Shown here piece after piece: positions 57,076 to 64,000 of a stretch of 64,000 nt of DNA. Both the position numbers and the translations under genes were made by a program. Each line of letters opens with the position of its first letter. The first letter of the stretch is position 1. The notes under the pieces were generated by a model. That model was not told where the DNA came from, did not search any database, and saw only the letters and a program-made list of their open reading frames with translations. The stretch is from Gammaproteobacteria bacterium (GTDB taxonomy: Bacteria; Pseudomonadota; Gammaproteobacteria; Steroidobacterales; Steroidobacteraceae): assembly GCA_016707425.1 (NCBI GenBank), contig JADJHU010000002.1:186001-250000 (forward strand). The letters run 5' to 3'.

Positions 57076-57640
57076 GCAGCTGTTCCTCTCTGAGATCGAC
57101 ACGGATGGGCTCGAAGTCCGTGTTCTCGGGCATGAGCCACACGACCGAACCTTCCTGGCGGTAGCGCTTCACCGTCACCTCGTTTTCCAGGCGCGCGACC
57201 ACGATCTGCCGGTTGCGCACCTCCGGCGTACGATGCACGGCGACCAGATCCCCATCCAGGATGCCCGCGTCCTTCATGCTCATGCCTGTCACCTTCAGGA
57301 GATAGTGCGGGCGAGGCTGAAAGATGTCCGGATCGATCTGGAAACGAGCCTCGATATTCTCTTCGGCAAGAATGGGCTGACCCGCTGCGACACGCCCGAC
57401 CAGCGGCAGCCCGAGCTGTTCGCGGATGGTGTCCCTGAGCTGGATGCCGCGGGACGCACCCGGAATGAGCGCGATGACGCCTTTGCGGGCGAGTGCGCGC
57501 AGGTGTTCCTCGGCTGCATTTGGCGAGCGGAATCCCAGCTCACGGGCAATCTCGGCCCGCGTGGGCGGCATCCCGGATTCGGCGATTGCGCGCTGAATGA
57601 GACGAAGGATCTCGGTCTGCCGCGGCGTCAGGTCTGACAT
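57017..57640 (-). CDS. lexA: SOS repressor LexA
   Basis: A 207-residue repressor: winged-helix DNA-binding domain (LTPRQTEILRLIQRAIAESGMPPTRAEIARELGFRSPNAAEEHLRALARKGVI) and the S24 autocleavage domain. The cut site is the Ala-Gly in GRVAAGQPILAEE, with catalytic serine in GMSMKDAGI and lysine in NEVTVKRY. It represses DNA-damage genes until RecA filaments trigger self-cleavage. Its own operator and promoter lie just upstream. Confidence 0.96.
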   Translation of the reverse strand: MSDLTPRQTEILRLIQRAIAESGMPPTRAEIARELGFRSPNAAEEHLRALARKGVIALIPGASRGIQLRDTIREQLGLPLVGRVAAGQPILAEENIEARFQIDPDIFQPRPHYLLKVTGMSMKDAGILDGDLVAVHRTPEVRNRQIVVARLENEVTVKRYRQEGSVVWLMPENTDFEPIRVDLREEQLLIEGVVVGVLRRGKTHGFA

Positions 57641-57654
57641 GAACGCTACCCTGT

Positions 57655-57670
57655 CTGTGCATCCGTACAG
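57655..57670 (-). promoter_or_regulatory. LexA operator (SOS box)
   Basis: ctgtgcatccgtacag fits the CTG-N10-CAG palindrome with CTGT/ACAG arms. It lies 14 bases upstream of the lexA start and just downstream of the -10 element, so bound LexA blocks its own transcription. Confidence 0.9.
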
Positions 57671-57678
57671 AGGCTGTG

Positions 57679-57706
57679 ATTATATCCAGCTTACGTCCCG
57701 CCGCAA
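57679..57706 (-). promoter_or_regulatory. Probable sigma-70 promoter of lexA
   Basis: On the minus strand ttgcgg (57706-57701) and tataat (57684-57679) are separated by 16 bases; the predicted start of transcription falls at the edge of the SOS box. Confidence 0.6.
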
Positions 57707-58009
57707 CCCGCAGGTGCAGAAGTCCGCCGCGTTTGGCGCGGCGAGCGTCATGCACGCTCGTGCGCATCCATGCACGGATTGCACTGCCCTCGATGCAGGT
57801 CTCTCGCACAGGGCATCGCTTCCATCTGCCGCATCTCTCCTGTCGCTGCAAACCGACAGACATCGCTTTCAGAGTTGCAATTCGTCAGCAAATTTGTTGC
57901 CATGCGAACGCCGTGGCGAACCGCCAGCATGGCTCCGGGATACACGGCCTTCGTTCTGCATTGATGTGTGTCGTGGGGCACTGAGCTCCAACAACAAAGG
58001 GGTTGATTT
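57707..58009. other. lexA-lipoprotein intergenic region
   Basis: No gene is supported; short frames on both strands lack family features. It should contain the promoter of the Lpp-like gene, whose ribosome-binding site (aaagggg) is at 57996-58002. The stretch is less GC-rich than the surrounding genes. Confidence 0.4.
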
Positions 58010-58324
58010 ATGAAGAGCGCGATTGTGGTAAAGGTAGCTGCGGTGGCTGTGGTTGCCGCGCTGGCGGGCTGCACGGATCTCAAGCCGCTGCAGGCACAGG
58101 TCGACGAGCTCAAGTCGCAGGTCGGCCGTCTGCAGCAGGATCTGGCAACGGCGCATCAGTCTGCCGAAAAGGCAAACAGCGCAGCGCAGTCGGCCTCGCA
58201 GACCGCGAGCGGCGCGCAGAGCGCAGCCAACCAGGCTCTGGCCGCGGCGCAGGCCAGCCAGTCGTGCTGTGATTCGACCAACGAGAAGATCGACCGGATG
58301 TTCCGTCGCTCGATCTCCAAGTAA
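58010..58324 (+). CDS. Lpp/OprI-like alanine-zipper lipoprotein
   Basis: A 104-residue lipoprotein. The lipobox is AALAGCTD (acylated Cys about 21). The mature region is a heptad coiled coil (LKPLQAQVDELKSQVGRLQQDLATAHQSAEKANSAAQSASQTASGAQSAANQAL) typical of Braun-type murein lipoproteins and OprI. The C-terminus RMFRRSISK is basic, with a final Lys that could be the peptidoglycan link. A strong ribosome-binding site and terminator suit an abundant envelope protein. The CC pair near residue 90 is unusual. Confidence 0.78.
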   Translation: MKSAIVVKVAAVAVVAALAGCTDLKPLQAQVDELKSQVGRLQQDLATAHQSAEKANSAAQSASQTASGAQSAANQALAAAQASQSCCDSTNEKIDRMFRRSISK

Positions 58325-58352
58325 GCCGGCGTCATTCACGGCTGATCGTCAC

Positions 58353-58384
58353 GACGCCGCCTCCCCGAGGCGGCGTCTTTCTTT
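58353..58384 (+). terminator. Rho-independent terminator after the Lpp-like gene
   Basis: gacgccgcct and aggcggcgtc pair around a cccg-type loop, followed by tttcttt. It lies 28 bases after the lipoprotein stop and just before the fabH stop on the other strand. Confidence 0.85.
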
Positions 58385-58399
58385 CCGGCGCAGGCCGCG

Positions 58400-59362
58400 C
58401 TACATGCGGATGAGCGCCGATCCCCAGGTGAAGCCGCCCCCGAAGGCCTCGCACAGCACGAGATGCCCCGGGCGGATGCGCCCGTCCCGGATGCCCGTAT
58501 CGAGCGCCATCGGCACCGAGGCCGCCGAGGTGTTGCCCTGGTCCTGGATGGTCACGATGACCCGCTCCATCGGCAGTCCGAGCTTGCGGGCGATCGCCTG
58601 GATGATGCGCAGATTCGCCTGGTGCGGCACGAACCAGTCGATCGCCTGCGCCTCGAGGCCGTTGCGGTGCAGAGTCTCCTCAACGATGCTGCTGAGGGCG
58701 TTGACGGCGAGTCGGAACACCTCATGACCCCTCATGCGGATCACCCCACGGCCCGGGGGATCGTTGAACCCGCGCGAGACACCGCCCGTGGCGAAGAGCA
58801 GGTCTCCGTGGGAACCGTCAGCGTGCAGGTGCGTGGAGAGGATACCCGGCTCCTCTGAAGGAGCCAGCAGCACCGCCCCGGCGCCGTCGCCAAAGAGGAT
58901 CGCGGTTCCGCGGTCATTCCAGTCGGTGATGCGCGAGAGCGTCTCGGCGCCAACGACCAGCGCGCATTTCGCTTCGCCACAGCGCACATATTTGTCAGCG
59001 ATCGACAGCGCGTAGATGAACCCCGAGCAGGCGGCCTCGATGCCGAGCGCAGCACAACCGCGGATGCCGAGTCGCGCCTGCAGCAGCGCACCACAGTTGG
59101 GAAAGACCAGATCCGGGGTGGTCGTGCCGAAGACGATGAAGTCGACGTCCGCCGCCTGGCGCCCGGCGGCCTTCAGCGCCTCACGCGCCGCACCTTCCGC
59201 GAGATCCACGGTGGTCTCGCCGTCTGCCGCAATGTGCCGGCGTTCGATGCCCGTGCGCTCACGGATCCACTCCTCCGAGGTGTCGAGGTTGCCCTCCAGG
59301 TCGCGGTTGCTGACGACCCTTTCGGGCAGCTGCCGCCCCGTGCCGATGATCCTGGAAAACAT
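58400..59362 (-). CDS. fabH: Beta-ketoacyl-ACP synthase III
   Basis: A 320-residue thiolase-fold enzyme with the Cys-His-Asn triad: AALGIEAACSGFIYALSIA (Cys about 112), DWFVPHQANLRII (His) and DQGNTSAASVPMALD (Asn). SEEWIRERTGIERRHIA opens the family. It condenses acetyl-CoA with malonyl-ACP to start fatty-acid synthesis. The start overlaps the plsX stop by one base (TGATG), the conserved rpmF-plsX-fabH order. Confidence 0.96.
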   Translation of the reverse strand: MFSRIIGTGRQLPERVVSNRDLEGNLDTSEEWIRERTGIERRHIAADGETTVDLAEGAAREALKAAGRQAADVDFIVFGTTTPDLVFPNCGALLQARLGIRGCAALGIEAACSGFIYALSIADKYVRCGEAKCALVVGAETLSRITDWNDRGTAILFGDGAGAVLLAPSEEPGILSTHLHADGSHGDLLFATGGVSRGFNDPPGRGVIRMRGHEVFRLAVNALSSIVEETLHRNGLEAQAIDWFVPHQANLRIIQAIARKLGLPMERVIVTIQDQGNTSAASVPMALDTGIRDGRIRPGHLVLCEAFGGGFTWGSALIRM

Positions 59363-60366
59363 CAGTCCGCCTGCTGCGCAAACGCCTCGCCGATATGCCG
59401 CGGCAGCTCATGGCGCACAGCGCGTGCCGCAAGCGCCACGGCACTCGCAAAGGCCGTACGGTCGGCGCGTCCGTGACTCTTGATCACGACAGCCGTGAGC
59501 CCGACCATACAGGCACCGTTATAGCGGCGCGGATCGAGTTCCGTGGCAACGCGCCTCAGCACCGGATGCGCCACGGCACCGGCGAGCAGGCTCCACGGCC
59601 CGCGCCGGAACTCGGCACGCAGGCGGGCGGTCAGAAGCGTCGCGAGCCCCTCCATGGTCTTCAGCGCGACGTTGCCCGTGAAGCCGTCCGTCACCACCAC
59701 GTCCACTTCTCCGGAAAAGATGTCATCGCCTTCGACAAAGCCGACGTAGTTCAATCCAAGCGCACGGATGCGTTCATGCGCCTCGCGGACGAGAGCGTGA
59801 CCCTTGATGTCCTCCTTGCCGACGTTCAGCAGCCCGATGCGCGGTTCACGGACGTTCCACGCCTCACGCGCCACGATCGAGCCCATGAGGGCAAACTGGG
59901 TGAGCTGCACCGGGGTTGCAGTGATGTTTGCGCCCAGATCCAGCATGTAGGTATGCCCATGAGCGGCAGGCACCGCAGACATGATCGGCGCCCGCTCGAC
60001 CGATGGCAGCGTGCGCAGGACGAAGTGCGCCATGCCGGTCAGCGCGCCCGTGTTGCCCGCGCTGACGGCCGCAGCCGCCCGCTGTGAGCGCACCAGATCG
60101 AGCGCGACGCGCATCGAGGAATCACGGCGCGTGCGGATGGCATGGCGCGGCGATTCATCCATGGGCACGACGGAGGCAGCCGGCACGATCCCGATGCGAC
60201 GGCGAACCGCGCTCCCGAGGCGCGCAAGCACAGGCTCGATCTGCCCGGGATCACCGACTGCGAGAATCGCGAGCGCCGGATCGTCGAGGAGTGCCGCCAC
60301 CGCGCCGGGCACGCACTCGGTCGCGCCACGATCGCCGCTCATCACGTCGACGGCCACCGTCAGCAT
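59362..60366 (-). CDS. plsX: Phosphate acyltransferase PlsX
   Basis: A 334-residue enzyme; ATG 60366 is the start because LTVAVDVMSGDRG is the invariant PlsX N-terminus and the longer frame upstream overlaps rpmF. AVSAGNTGALTGMAHFVLRTL and VDVVVTDGFTGNVALKTMEG are signature blocks. It makes acyl-phosphate from acyl-ACP for phospholipid synthesis. Confidence 0.95.
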   Translation of the reverse strand: MLTVAVDVMSGDRGATECVPGAVAALLDDPALAILAVGDPGQIEPVLARLGSAVRRRIGIVPAASVVPMDESPRHAIRTRRDSSMRVALDLVRSQRAAAAVSAGNTGALTGMAHFVLRTLPSVERAPIMSAVPAAHGHTYMLDLGANITATPVQLTQFALMGSIVAREAWNVREPRIGLLNVGKEDIKGHALVREAHERIRALGLNYVGFVEGDDIFSGEVDVVVTDGFTGNVALKTMEGLATLLTARLRAEFRRGPWSLLAGAVAHPVLRRVATELDPRRYNGACMVGLTAVVIKSHGRADRTAFASAVALAARAVRHELPRHIGEAFAQQAD

Positions 60367-60421
60367 GATTCCCTCGCCCGCCCTTCGGATGCTGCAGGCG
60401 GAACGGCTGGCGTGAGGAGTC

Positions 60422-60610
60422 CTACTCTTCGCCTTCGGCAGGTTTCTCGATGACGCGCCTGCCGCGGTAGAAGCCATCGGGCGTGATGCGGTGGCGCAGA
60501 TGCGTCTCTCCCGACTGCGGATCGGCCGACAGAGCGGGCCTCGCGAGACGGTCGTGCGAGCGGTGCATGCCCCGCTTCGATGGGGTCTTGCGGCTCTTCT
60601 GAACGGGCAT
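60422..60610 (-). CDS. rpmF: 50S ribosomal protein L32
   Basis: A 62-residue basic protein with the L32 opening MPVQKSRKTPSKRGMHRSHD and the GETHLRHRITPDGFYRGRRVI end. It lacks the zinc cysteines seen in some L32 versions, as in E. coli. Located between yceD and plsX as usual. Confidence 0.97.
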   Translation of the reverse strand: MPVQKSRKTPSKRGMHRSHDRLARPALSADPQSGETHLRHRITPDGFYRGRRVIEKPAEGEE

Positions 60611-60635
60611 TGGTCGATACTCCTGGGGGCGAGAG

Positions 60636-61151
60636 TCATTGGTCGCGTTTCAACAGCTCGCCCAGCTGCGTAAACGGTGTCTGCCTGGTTTCATCCTGCA
60701 CCCGCACAACCACCGACGCTGCGGACCCGACGCAATCCGCAGGGTCCTCGTGCAGAGGCACGTTCGGCAGATCGAGCAGCAGCTCCTCTTCGACGAGCTC
60801 GTGAATACTGACGCGCTCGTCCTCGACGATCATCGCTTCGAGCCCTTCCGGCACGGCATCAGCGCCGGCGGCATCGACCACCAGCGCAAGACGCGATTCA
60901 CCCGCGAGCAGACGGCGCATAGGCTCCAGGCAGCGCTGGCATACGAGCCATGCCTCCCCGCTCACCACGAGCTCCGCGACCGCGAGGCCGAGCACCCGCG
61001 AAAAGCGCACGCGCCCTTGCGCAGTCCCTTCCGGGCGGGCGAGCTGGGCAGCGAGGCGCGGAAATTCGACGAGCGGGATCGCGAACTCGAACTCGGCCTG
61101 TCCGTCCGCCAACGGAGCGATATCACGCCGCTTCGTCCAGGCCCCGGGCAT
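60636..61151 (-). CDS. yceD: YceD/DUF177 family protein
   Basis: A 171-residue protein of the family that precedes rpmF throughout bacteria and is linked to 23S rRNA accumulation and ribosome assembly. The paired cysteines WLVCQRCLEPMRRLL and the acidic tail LLDLPNVPLHEDPADC are its signatures. Starts at ATG 61151, 25 bases from rpmF. Confidence 0.9.
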   Translation of the reverse strand: MPGAWTKRRDIAPLADGQAEFEFAIPLVEFPRLAAQLARPEGTAQGRVRFSRVLGLAVAELVVSGEAWLVCQRCLEPMRRLLAGESRLALVVDAAGADAVPEGLEAMIVEDERVSIHELVEEELLLDLPNVPLHEDPADCVGSAASVVVRVQDETRQTPFTQLGELLKRDQ

Positions 61152-61227
61152 CGGGCGCGTATAATAGGGGGCGTCCGATGGCGAGTCAAAGCCATTTATC
61201 CGTAACCCCTTGTTTCTGGCTGGCTAA

Positions 61228-61821
61228 TTGACCTCTTCCAGATCTTGGCCGCCACTCGTGCTGGCCTCTACCTCGTCTTACCGCCGCGATCTGCTCGATC
61301 GCCTGCAGCTGCCGTTCGAGGTGGAATCGCCGGGCATCGACGAAACACCTGAGCCGGGCGAGAGTCCGCGCGAGCGGGCGTTGCGCCTGGCGGCCGCGAA
61401 AGCCCGTGCCGTCGCAGGCCGCCGCCCTGACGCGATCGTCATTGGCAGCGATCAGGTTGCCGCCTGCGACACACAGTTGCTCGGAAAGCCCGGCGACGCC
61501 GCGCGCTGCCGCGCGCAGCTTGCCGCCCTCAGCGGCCGGATGGCGGATTTTCACACGGCCTGCGCACTCCTCGCCCCGGGGCATCCTGCCGCCGTGCACA
61601 TCGATACGACCCGCGTGCGCTTCCGCACGCTCGACCCGGCTGAGATCGAGCGGTATGTCGAACGGGAACGCCCCTACGACTGTGCCGGTGGGTTCAAGGC
61701 CGAGGGCCTCGGCATCGCGCTCTTCGAGAGCATCGAGAGCCACGACCCCACTGCACTCATCGGACTGCCGCTCATGTGGCTTGCCGGTGCACTGCGCGCA
61801 GCAGGCTGTCAGGTACCCTGA
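61228..61821 (+). CDS. Maf-family nucleotide pyrophosphatase (YceF type)
   Basis: A 197-residue enzyme: LVLASTSSYRRDLLDRLQLPFEV is the Maf opening, AIVIGSDQVAACD the catalytic aspartate block, and RERPYDCAGGFKAEGLGIALFE the closing one. This variant matches YceF, which hydrolyses 7-methyl-GTP. The TTG at 61228 gives the usual length; GTG 61258 is another option. It overlaps rluC by 13 bases tail to tail and is divergent from yceD. Confidence 0.88.
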   Translation: MTSSRSWPPLVLASTSSYRRDLLDRLQLPFEVESPGIDETPEPGESPRERALRLAAAKARAVAGRRPDAIVIGSDQVAACDTQLLGKPGDAARCRAQLAALSGRMADFHTACALLAPGHPAAVHIDTTRVRFRTLDPAEIERYVERERPYDCAGGFKAEGLGIALFESIESHDPTALIGLPLMWLAGALRAAGCQVP

Positions 61822-62777
61822 GCCCGTCTCGCACGGCGACGCCCCGCAGTCGCCGAGGCGAGCCGGTCGAGCACGCTGCCAAGCTCGGACGGCAATGGTG
61901 CGTTGACGCTGAACTCCACCCCGCTCTCCGGCCACACAAAGCTCACGCTGTGCGCGTGCAGGAACATGCGTCCGAGGCCATGAGCGCGCATGAGCGCGTT
62001 GAAGGCTGCCTCCCCGTACTTCGGATCGCCCGCGACCGGGTGGCCCGCATAGGCGGCATGCACCCGGATCTGATGGGTGCGACCCGTGTCGATGCCGACT
62101 TCCACGAGCGTCGCCTCGCGGCCAAAGAACTGCACGGGCCGGAAGCGGCTCACCGCTGCCTTGCCACTCGCGTGCACCCTGACCGTGCGCTCGCCGCCCA
62201 CGCGCAGATCCGTGCGCAGCGGCGCCTCGATGCGCCGGGCTCCGAGGTTCCAGTGGCCCTGCACGAGCGCGAGATAGCGCTTGTCGAAGCCCCCACCCTC
62301 GCGCAGCAGGGCGTGCAGGGTCCGCAGGACGCTGCGCCGCCGGGCGACCAGGAGGCAGCCGCTCGTATCGCGATCCAGGCGATGCACGAGCTCGAGTTCC
62401 TCCCCCGGGCGCGCTGCCCGCAGCGCCTCGATCACCCCGAAGCCCACACCGCTGCCGCCATGCACCGCCACACCGGCAGGCTTGTCGATCACGATCAGGC
62501 GCTCATCCTCGGATATGACGGCCTGCACGATGCGATCGACGAGCTCGCGCGGCGCGCGCACCGGACCCGCCGCGGGCGCCTCGTGCACCGGCGGAAGGCG
62601 CAGGTCGTCTCCCGGCTTCAGCCGCTGCTCGGGTTGTGCGCGCCGGCCGTTGACCCGCACCTCACCGCGCCGGATCAGGCGAAACAGCCGGCTCCTCGGC
62701 ACCCCTGGCAGCAACCGGGCGAGCTGCCTGTCGAGCCTCTGGCCCGCGCCCTCGTCGTCGACGGCAACGTGACGCAC
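61809..62777 (-). CDS. rluC: 23S rRNA pseudouridine synthase RluC
   Basis: About 322 residues: an S4 RNA-binding domain (AGQRLDRQLARLLPGVPRSRLFRLIRRGEVRVNGRR), then the synthase domain with VIDKPAGVAVHGGSGVGFGVIEAL and the catalytic aspartate in HRLDRDTSGCLLVA; GRTHQIRVHAAYAGHPVAGDPKYG follows. It modifies U955, U2504 and U2580 in E. coli. The start is uncertain: GTG 62777 is chosen to match RluC length, but the frame stays open to a TTG at 62930. Divergent from rne as in E. coli. Confidence 0.9.
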   Translation of the reverse strand: MRHVAVDDEGAGQRLDRQLARLLPGVPRSRLFRLIRRGEVRVNGRRAQPEQRLKPGDDLRLPPVHEAPAAGPVRAPRELVDRIVQAVISEDERLIVIDKPAGVAVHGGSGVGFGVIEALRAARPGEELELVHRLDRDTSGCLLVARRRSVLRTLHALLREGGGFDKRYLALVQGHWNLGARRIEAPLRTDLRVGGERTVRVHASGKAAVSRFRPVQFFGREATLVEVGIDTGRTHQIRVHAAYAGHPVAGDPKYGEAAFNALMRAHGLGRMFLHAHSVSFVWPESGVEFSVNAPLPSELGSVLDRLASATAGRRRARRAQGT

Positions 62778-62851
62778 CCCCGCGCGTATCTCGGACGCGG
62801 GGCGATTTCGCCCCGGCTTCGGCAAAGATCCTGCGGGGCCATCGTAAGGCG

Positions 62852-62881
62852 TTGTTTTTTCAGAGTTCTTCAAGCTATAAT
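62852..62881 (+). promoter_or_regulatory. Probable sigma-70 promoter of rne
   Basis: ttgttt at 62852-62857 and tataat at 62876-62881 are 18 bases apart. Transcription from here gives a leader of about 375 bases before the RNase E start. Confidence 0.65.
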
Positions 62882-63265
62882 TCCACTGTTGCTGTGTCGG
62901 CTCCGAATACAGGAGCCGCAGCAGGCACAATCCAGCGTGGCGCGACCGTTCGCGGGCTCAAGACGAATCGAACGCGCCGCATGTTAGTTGGTCCCCGACG
63001 AGGGGGCCATCGCGTAGGGCCGATGAGGTTTGCGCAGCCGCGGGATGAATCCATGCGGACCCCCGGTGCGCAAGGTCGGTTTGCAGTCCAAGGATTTTCG
63101 GCGCCCGCCTCCCGGGTCGGGCATTGAACGTGAACGCAAGTCTCGCGCCTCAAGTCGATTCTCTGGTTCTCGATGGCTGCCGCCGCTGTGAGCGGCCCCG
63201 CAGGCCGTCGCCGTCATGGGCAGCCGACCCTTCCCTCCCGGCCCCTCACCTCATCGTAGGGGCAC
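62882..63265 (+). other. Long 5' leader of rne
   Basis: No gene is supported. The leader is GC-rich with several self-complementary segments. In E. coli the rne leader is also about 360 nucleotides and binds RNase E to control its own message; a similar role is likely here but rests on position and length only. Confidence 0.5.
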
Positions 63266-64000
63266 ATGAAGAGAATGCTCGTCAATGCAACTCAGCAGGA
63301 AGAGTTGCGCGTCGCACTGGTTGATGGTCAGAAGCTTTTCGACCTCAGCATCGAGATACCTTCCAGGGAACAGAAAAAGGCCAACATCTACAAAGGGCGC
63401 ATCTCCCGCGTCGAACCCTCACTCGAGGCGTGCTTCATCGACTATGGCAGCGAGCGCCATGGCTTTCTGCCGCTGAAGGAAATCTCCCGTGAGTACTTCC
63501 GGCAGCAACCGCAGGGCGGCCGCCTGAACATCCGTGAGCTCCTGACCGAAGGCCAGGAGCTCGTGGTTCAGGTGGAGAAGGAGGAGCGCGGCAACAAGGG
63601 CGCCGCACTCACCACGTTCATCAGCCTCGCCGGACGCTTCCTGGTGCTCATGCCCAACAGCCCGCGCGCGGGCGGCGTTTCGCGCCGTATCGAAGGCGAG
63701 GAGCGCGACCAGCTGCGAGCAGCCATGGACGAGCTCACCATCCCGGAAGGGATGGGCGCCATCGTACGCACCGCAGGAGTCGGTCGTACCGCCACCGAGC
63801 TGCAATGGGACCTCGACAACCTCAAGACTCAGTGGGAGCAGATCGCCGGGGCGATCGACGGCCGTCCCGCCCCCTTCCTGATCTACCGTGAGAGCGATCC
63901 GGTGACGCGCGCACTGCGCGACTACCTCTCGGACGACATCGGCGAGGTGCTGGTCGACGACCCGGCGGCCTTCGAGAAGGCCCAGGAGTACATGCAGCGC
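63266..64000 (+). CDS. rne: Ribonuclease E (3' partial at window edge)
   Basis: The first 245 codons of RNase E, cut by the window end. MKRMLVNATQQEELRVALVDGQKLFDLSIE is the standard start; the S1 RNA-binding domain (about 37-125, NIYKGRISRVEPSLEACFIDYGSERHGFLPLKEI) and the beginning of the RNase H-like and sensor region (LMPNSPRAGGVSRRIEGEERDQL, GMGAIVRTAGVGRT) are normal. ATG 63266 follows gtagggg; ATG 63275 is a weaker alternative. It is the core enzyme of mRNA decay and rRNA processing. Confidence 0.95.
   Translation, partial: MKRMLVNATQQEELRVALVDGQKLFDLSIEIPSREQKKANIYKGRISRVEPSLEACFIDYGSERHGFLPLKEISREYFRQQPQGGRLNIRELLTEGQELVVQVEKEERGNKGAALTTFISLAGRFLVLMPNSPRAGGVSRRIEGEERDQLRAAMDELTIPEGMGAIVRTAGVGRTATELQWDLDNLKTQWEQIAGAIDGRPAPFLIYRESDPVTRALRDYLSDDIGEVLVDDPAAFEKAQEYMQR

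Overview
This is a GC-rich bacterial chromosome segment, most likely from a gammaproteobacterium. The right-hand half carries two gene orders typical of that class: serS-crcB-rarA-lolA-ftsK / trxB-aat-infA-clpA-clpS, and fabH-plsX-rpmF-yceD-maf / rluC-rne. The finer placement is open; an early-branching, high-GC lineage is only a guess.

Bases 1-29050 look like a decayed, repeatedly invaded genomic island. It ends at a tRNA-Ala(CGC) gene (29054-29126, minus strand), whose 3' end faces a relic of a tyrosine integrase. From left to right the island holds: a phage-type protein with a PBECR-like nuclease domain, cut off by an IS91-family element; an AraC regulator divergent from a SnoaL-like gene and an MddA-like methyltransferase gene; a truncated alpha/beta hydrolase; and a nested set of insertion sequences (IS1634 relic, an IS4-type element interrupted by an IS1380-type element and by a second IS4 copy plus a three-gene large-serine-recombinase module, and an IS21 relic). 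Then come an lpxR relic and an export operon (outer-membrane factor relic, HlyD, RbbA-type ABC protein, ABC-2 permease) whose hlyD is split by a complete IS66 element with an 8-bp target duplication. A divergent phosphoketolase-like gene and a frameshifted IS256 transposase follow.

Bases 29050-64000 are core genome: peroxiredoxin, a histidine-phosphatase-like protein without its histidines, a P450, a cobalamin riboswitch with btuB, a cytochrome c, an LLM oxidoreductase, an MFS gene with a frameshift, tRNA-Ser(UGA) with serS, fluoride export (crcB), DNA segregation and repair (ftsK, rarA, lexA with its operator), lipoprotein transport (lolA), redox (trxB), N-degron tagging (aat), infA, type II secretion gspCDEF, an Lpp-like lipoprotein, fatty-acid and phospholipid initiation (plsX, fabH), L32 and RNase E.

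Several core genes are damaged as read: serS has one in-frame TAG; clpA and clpS carry about nine indels between them while flanking genes are clean; the MFS gene has an extra C in a C-run; and a LysM gene has lost its middle. These are either true gene decay or local sequence errors, and they are the main things to check. No CRISPR array or rRNA gene was seen.
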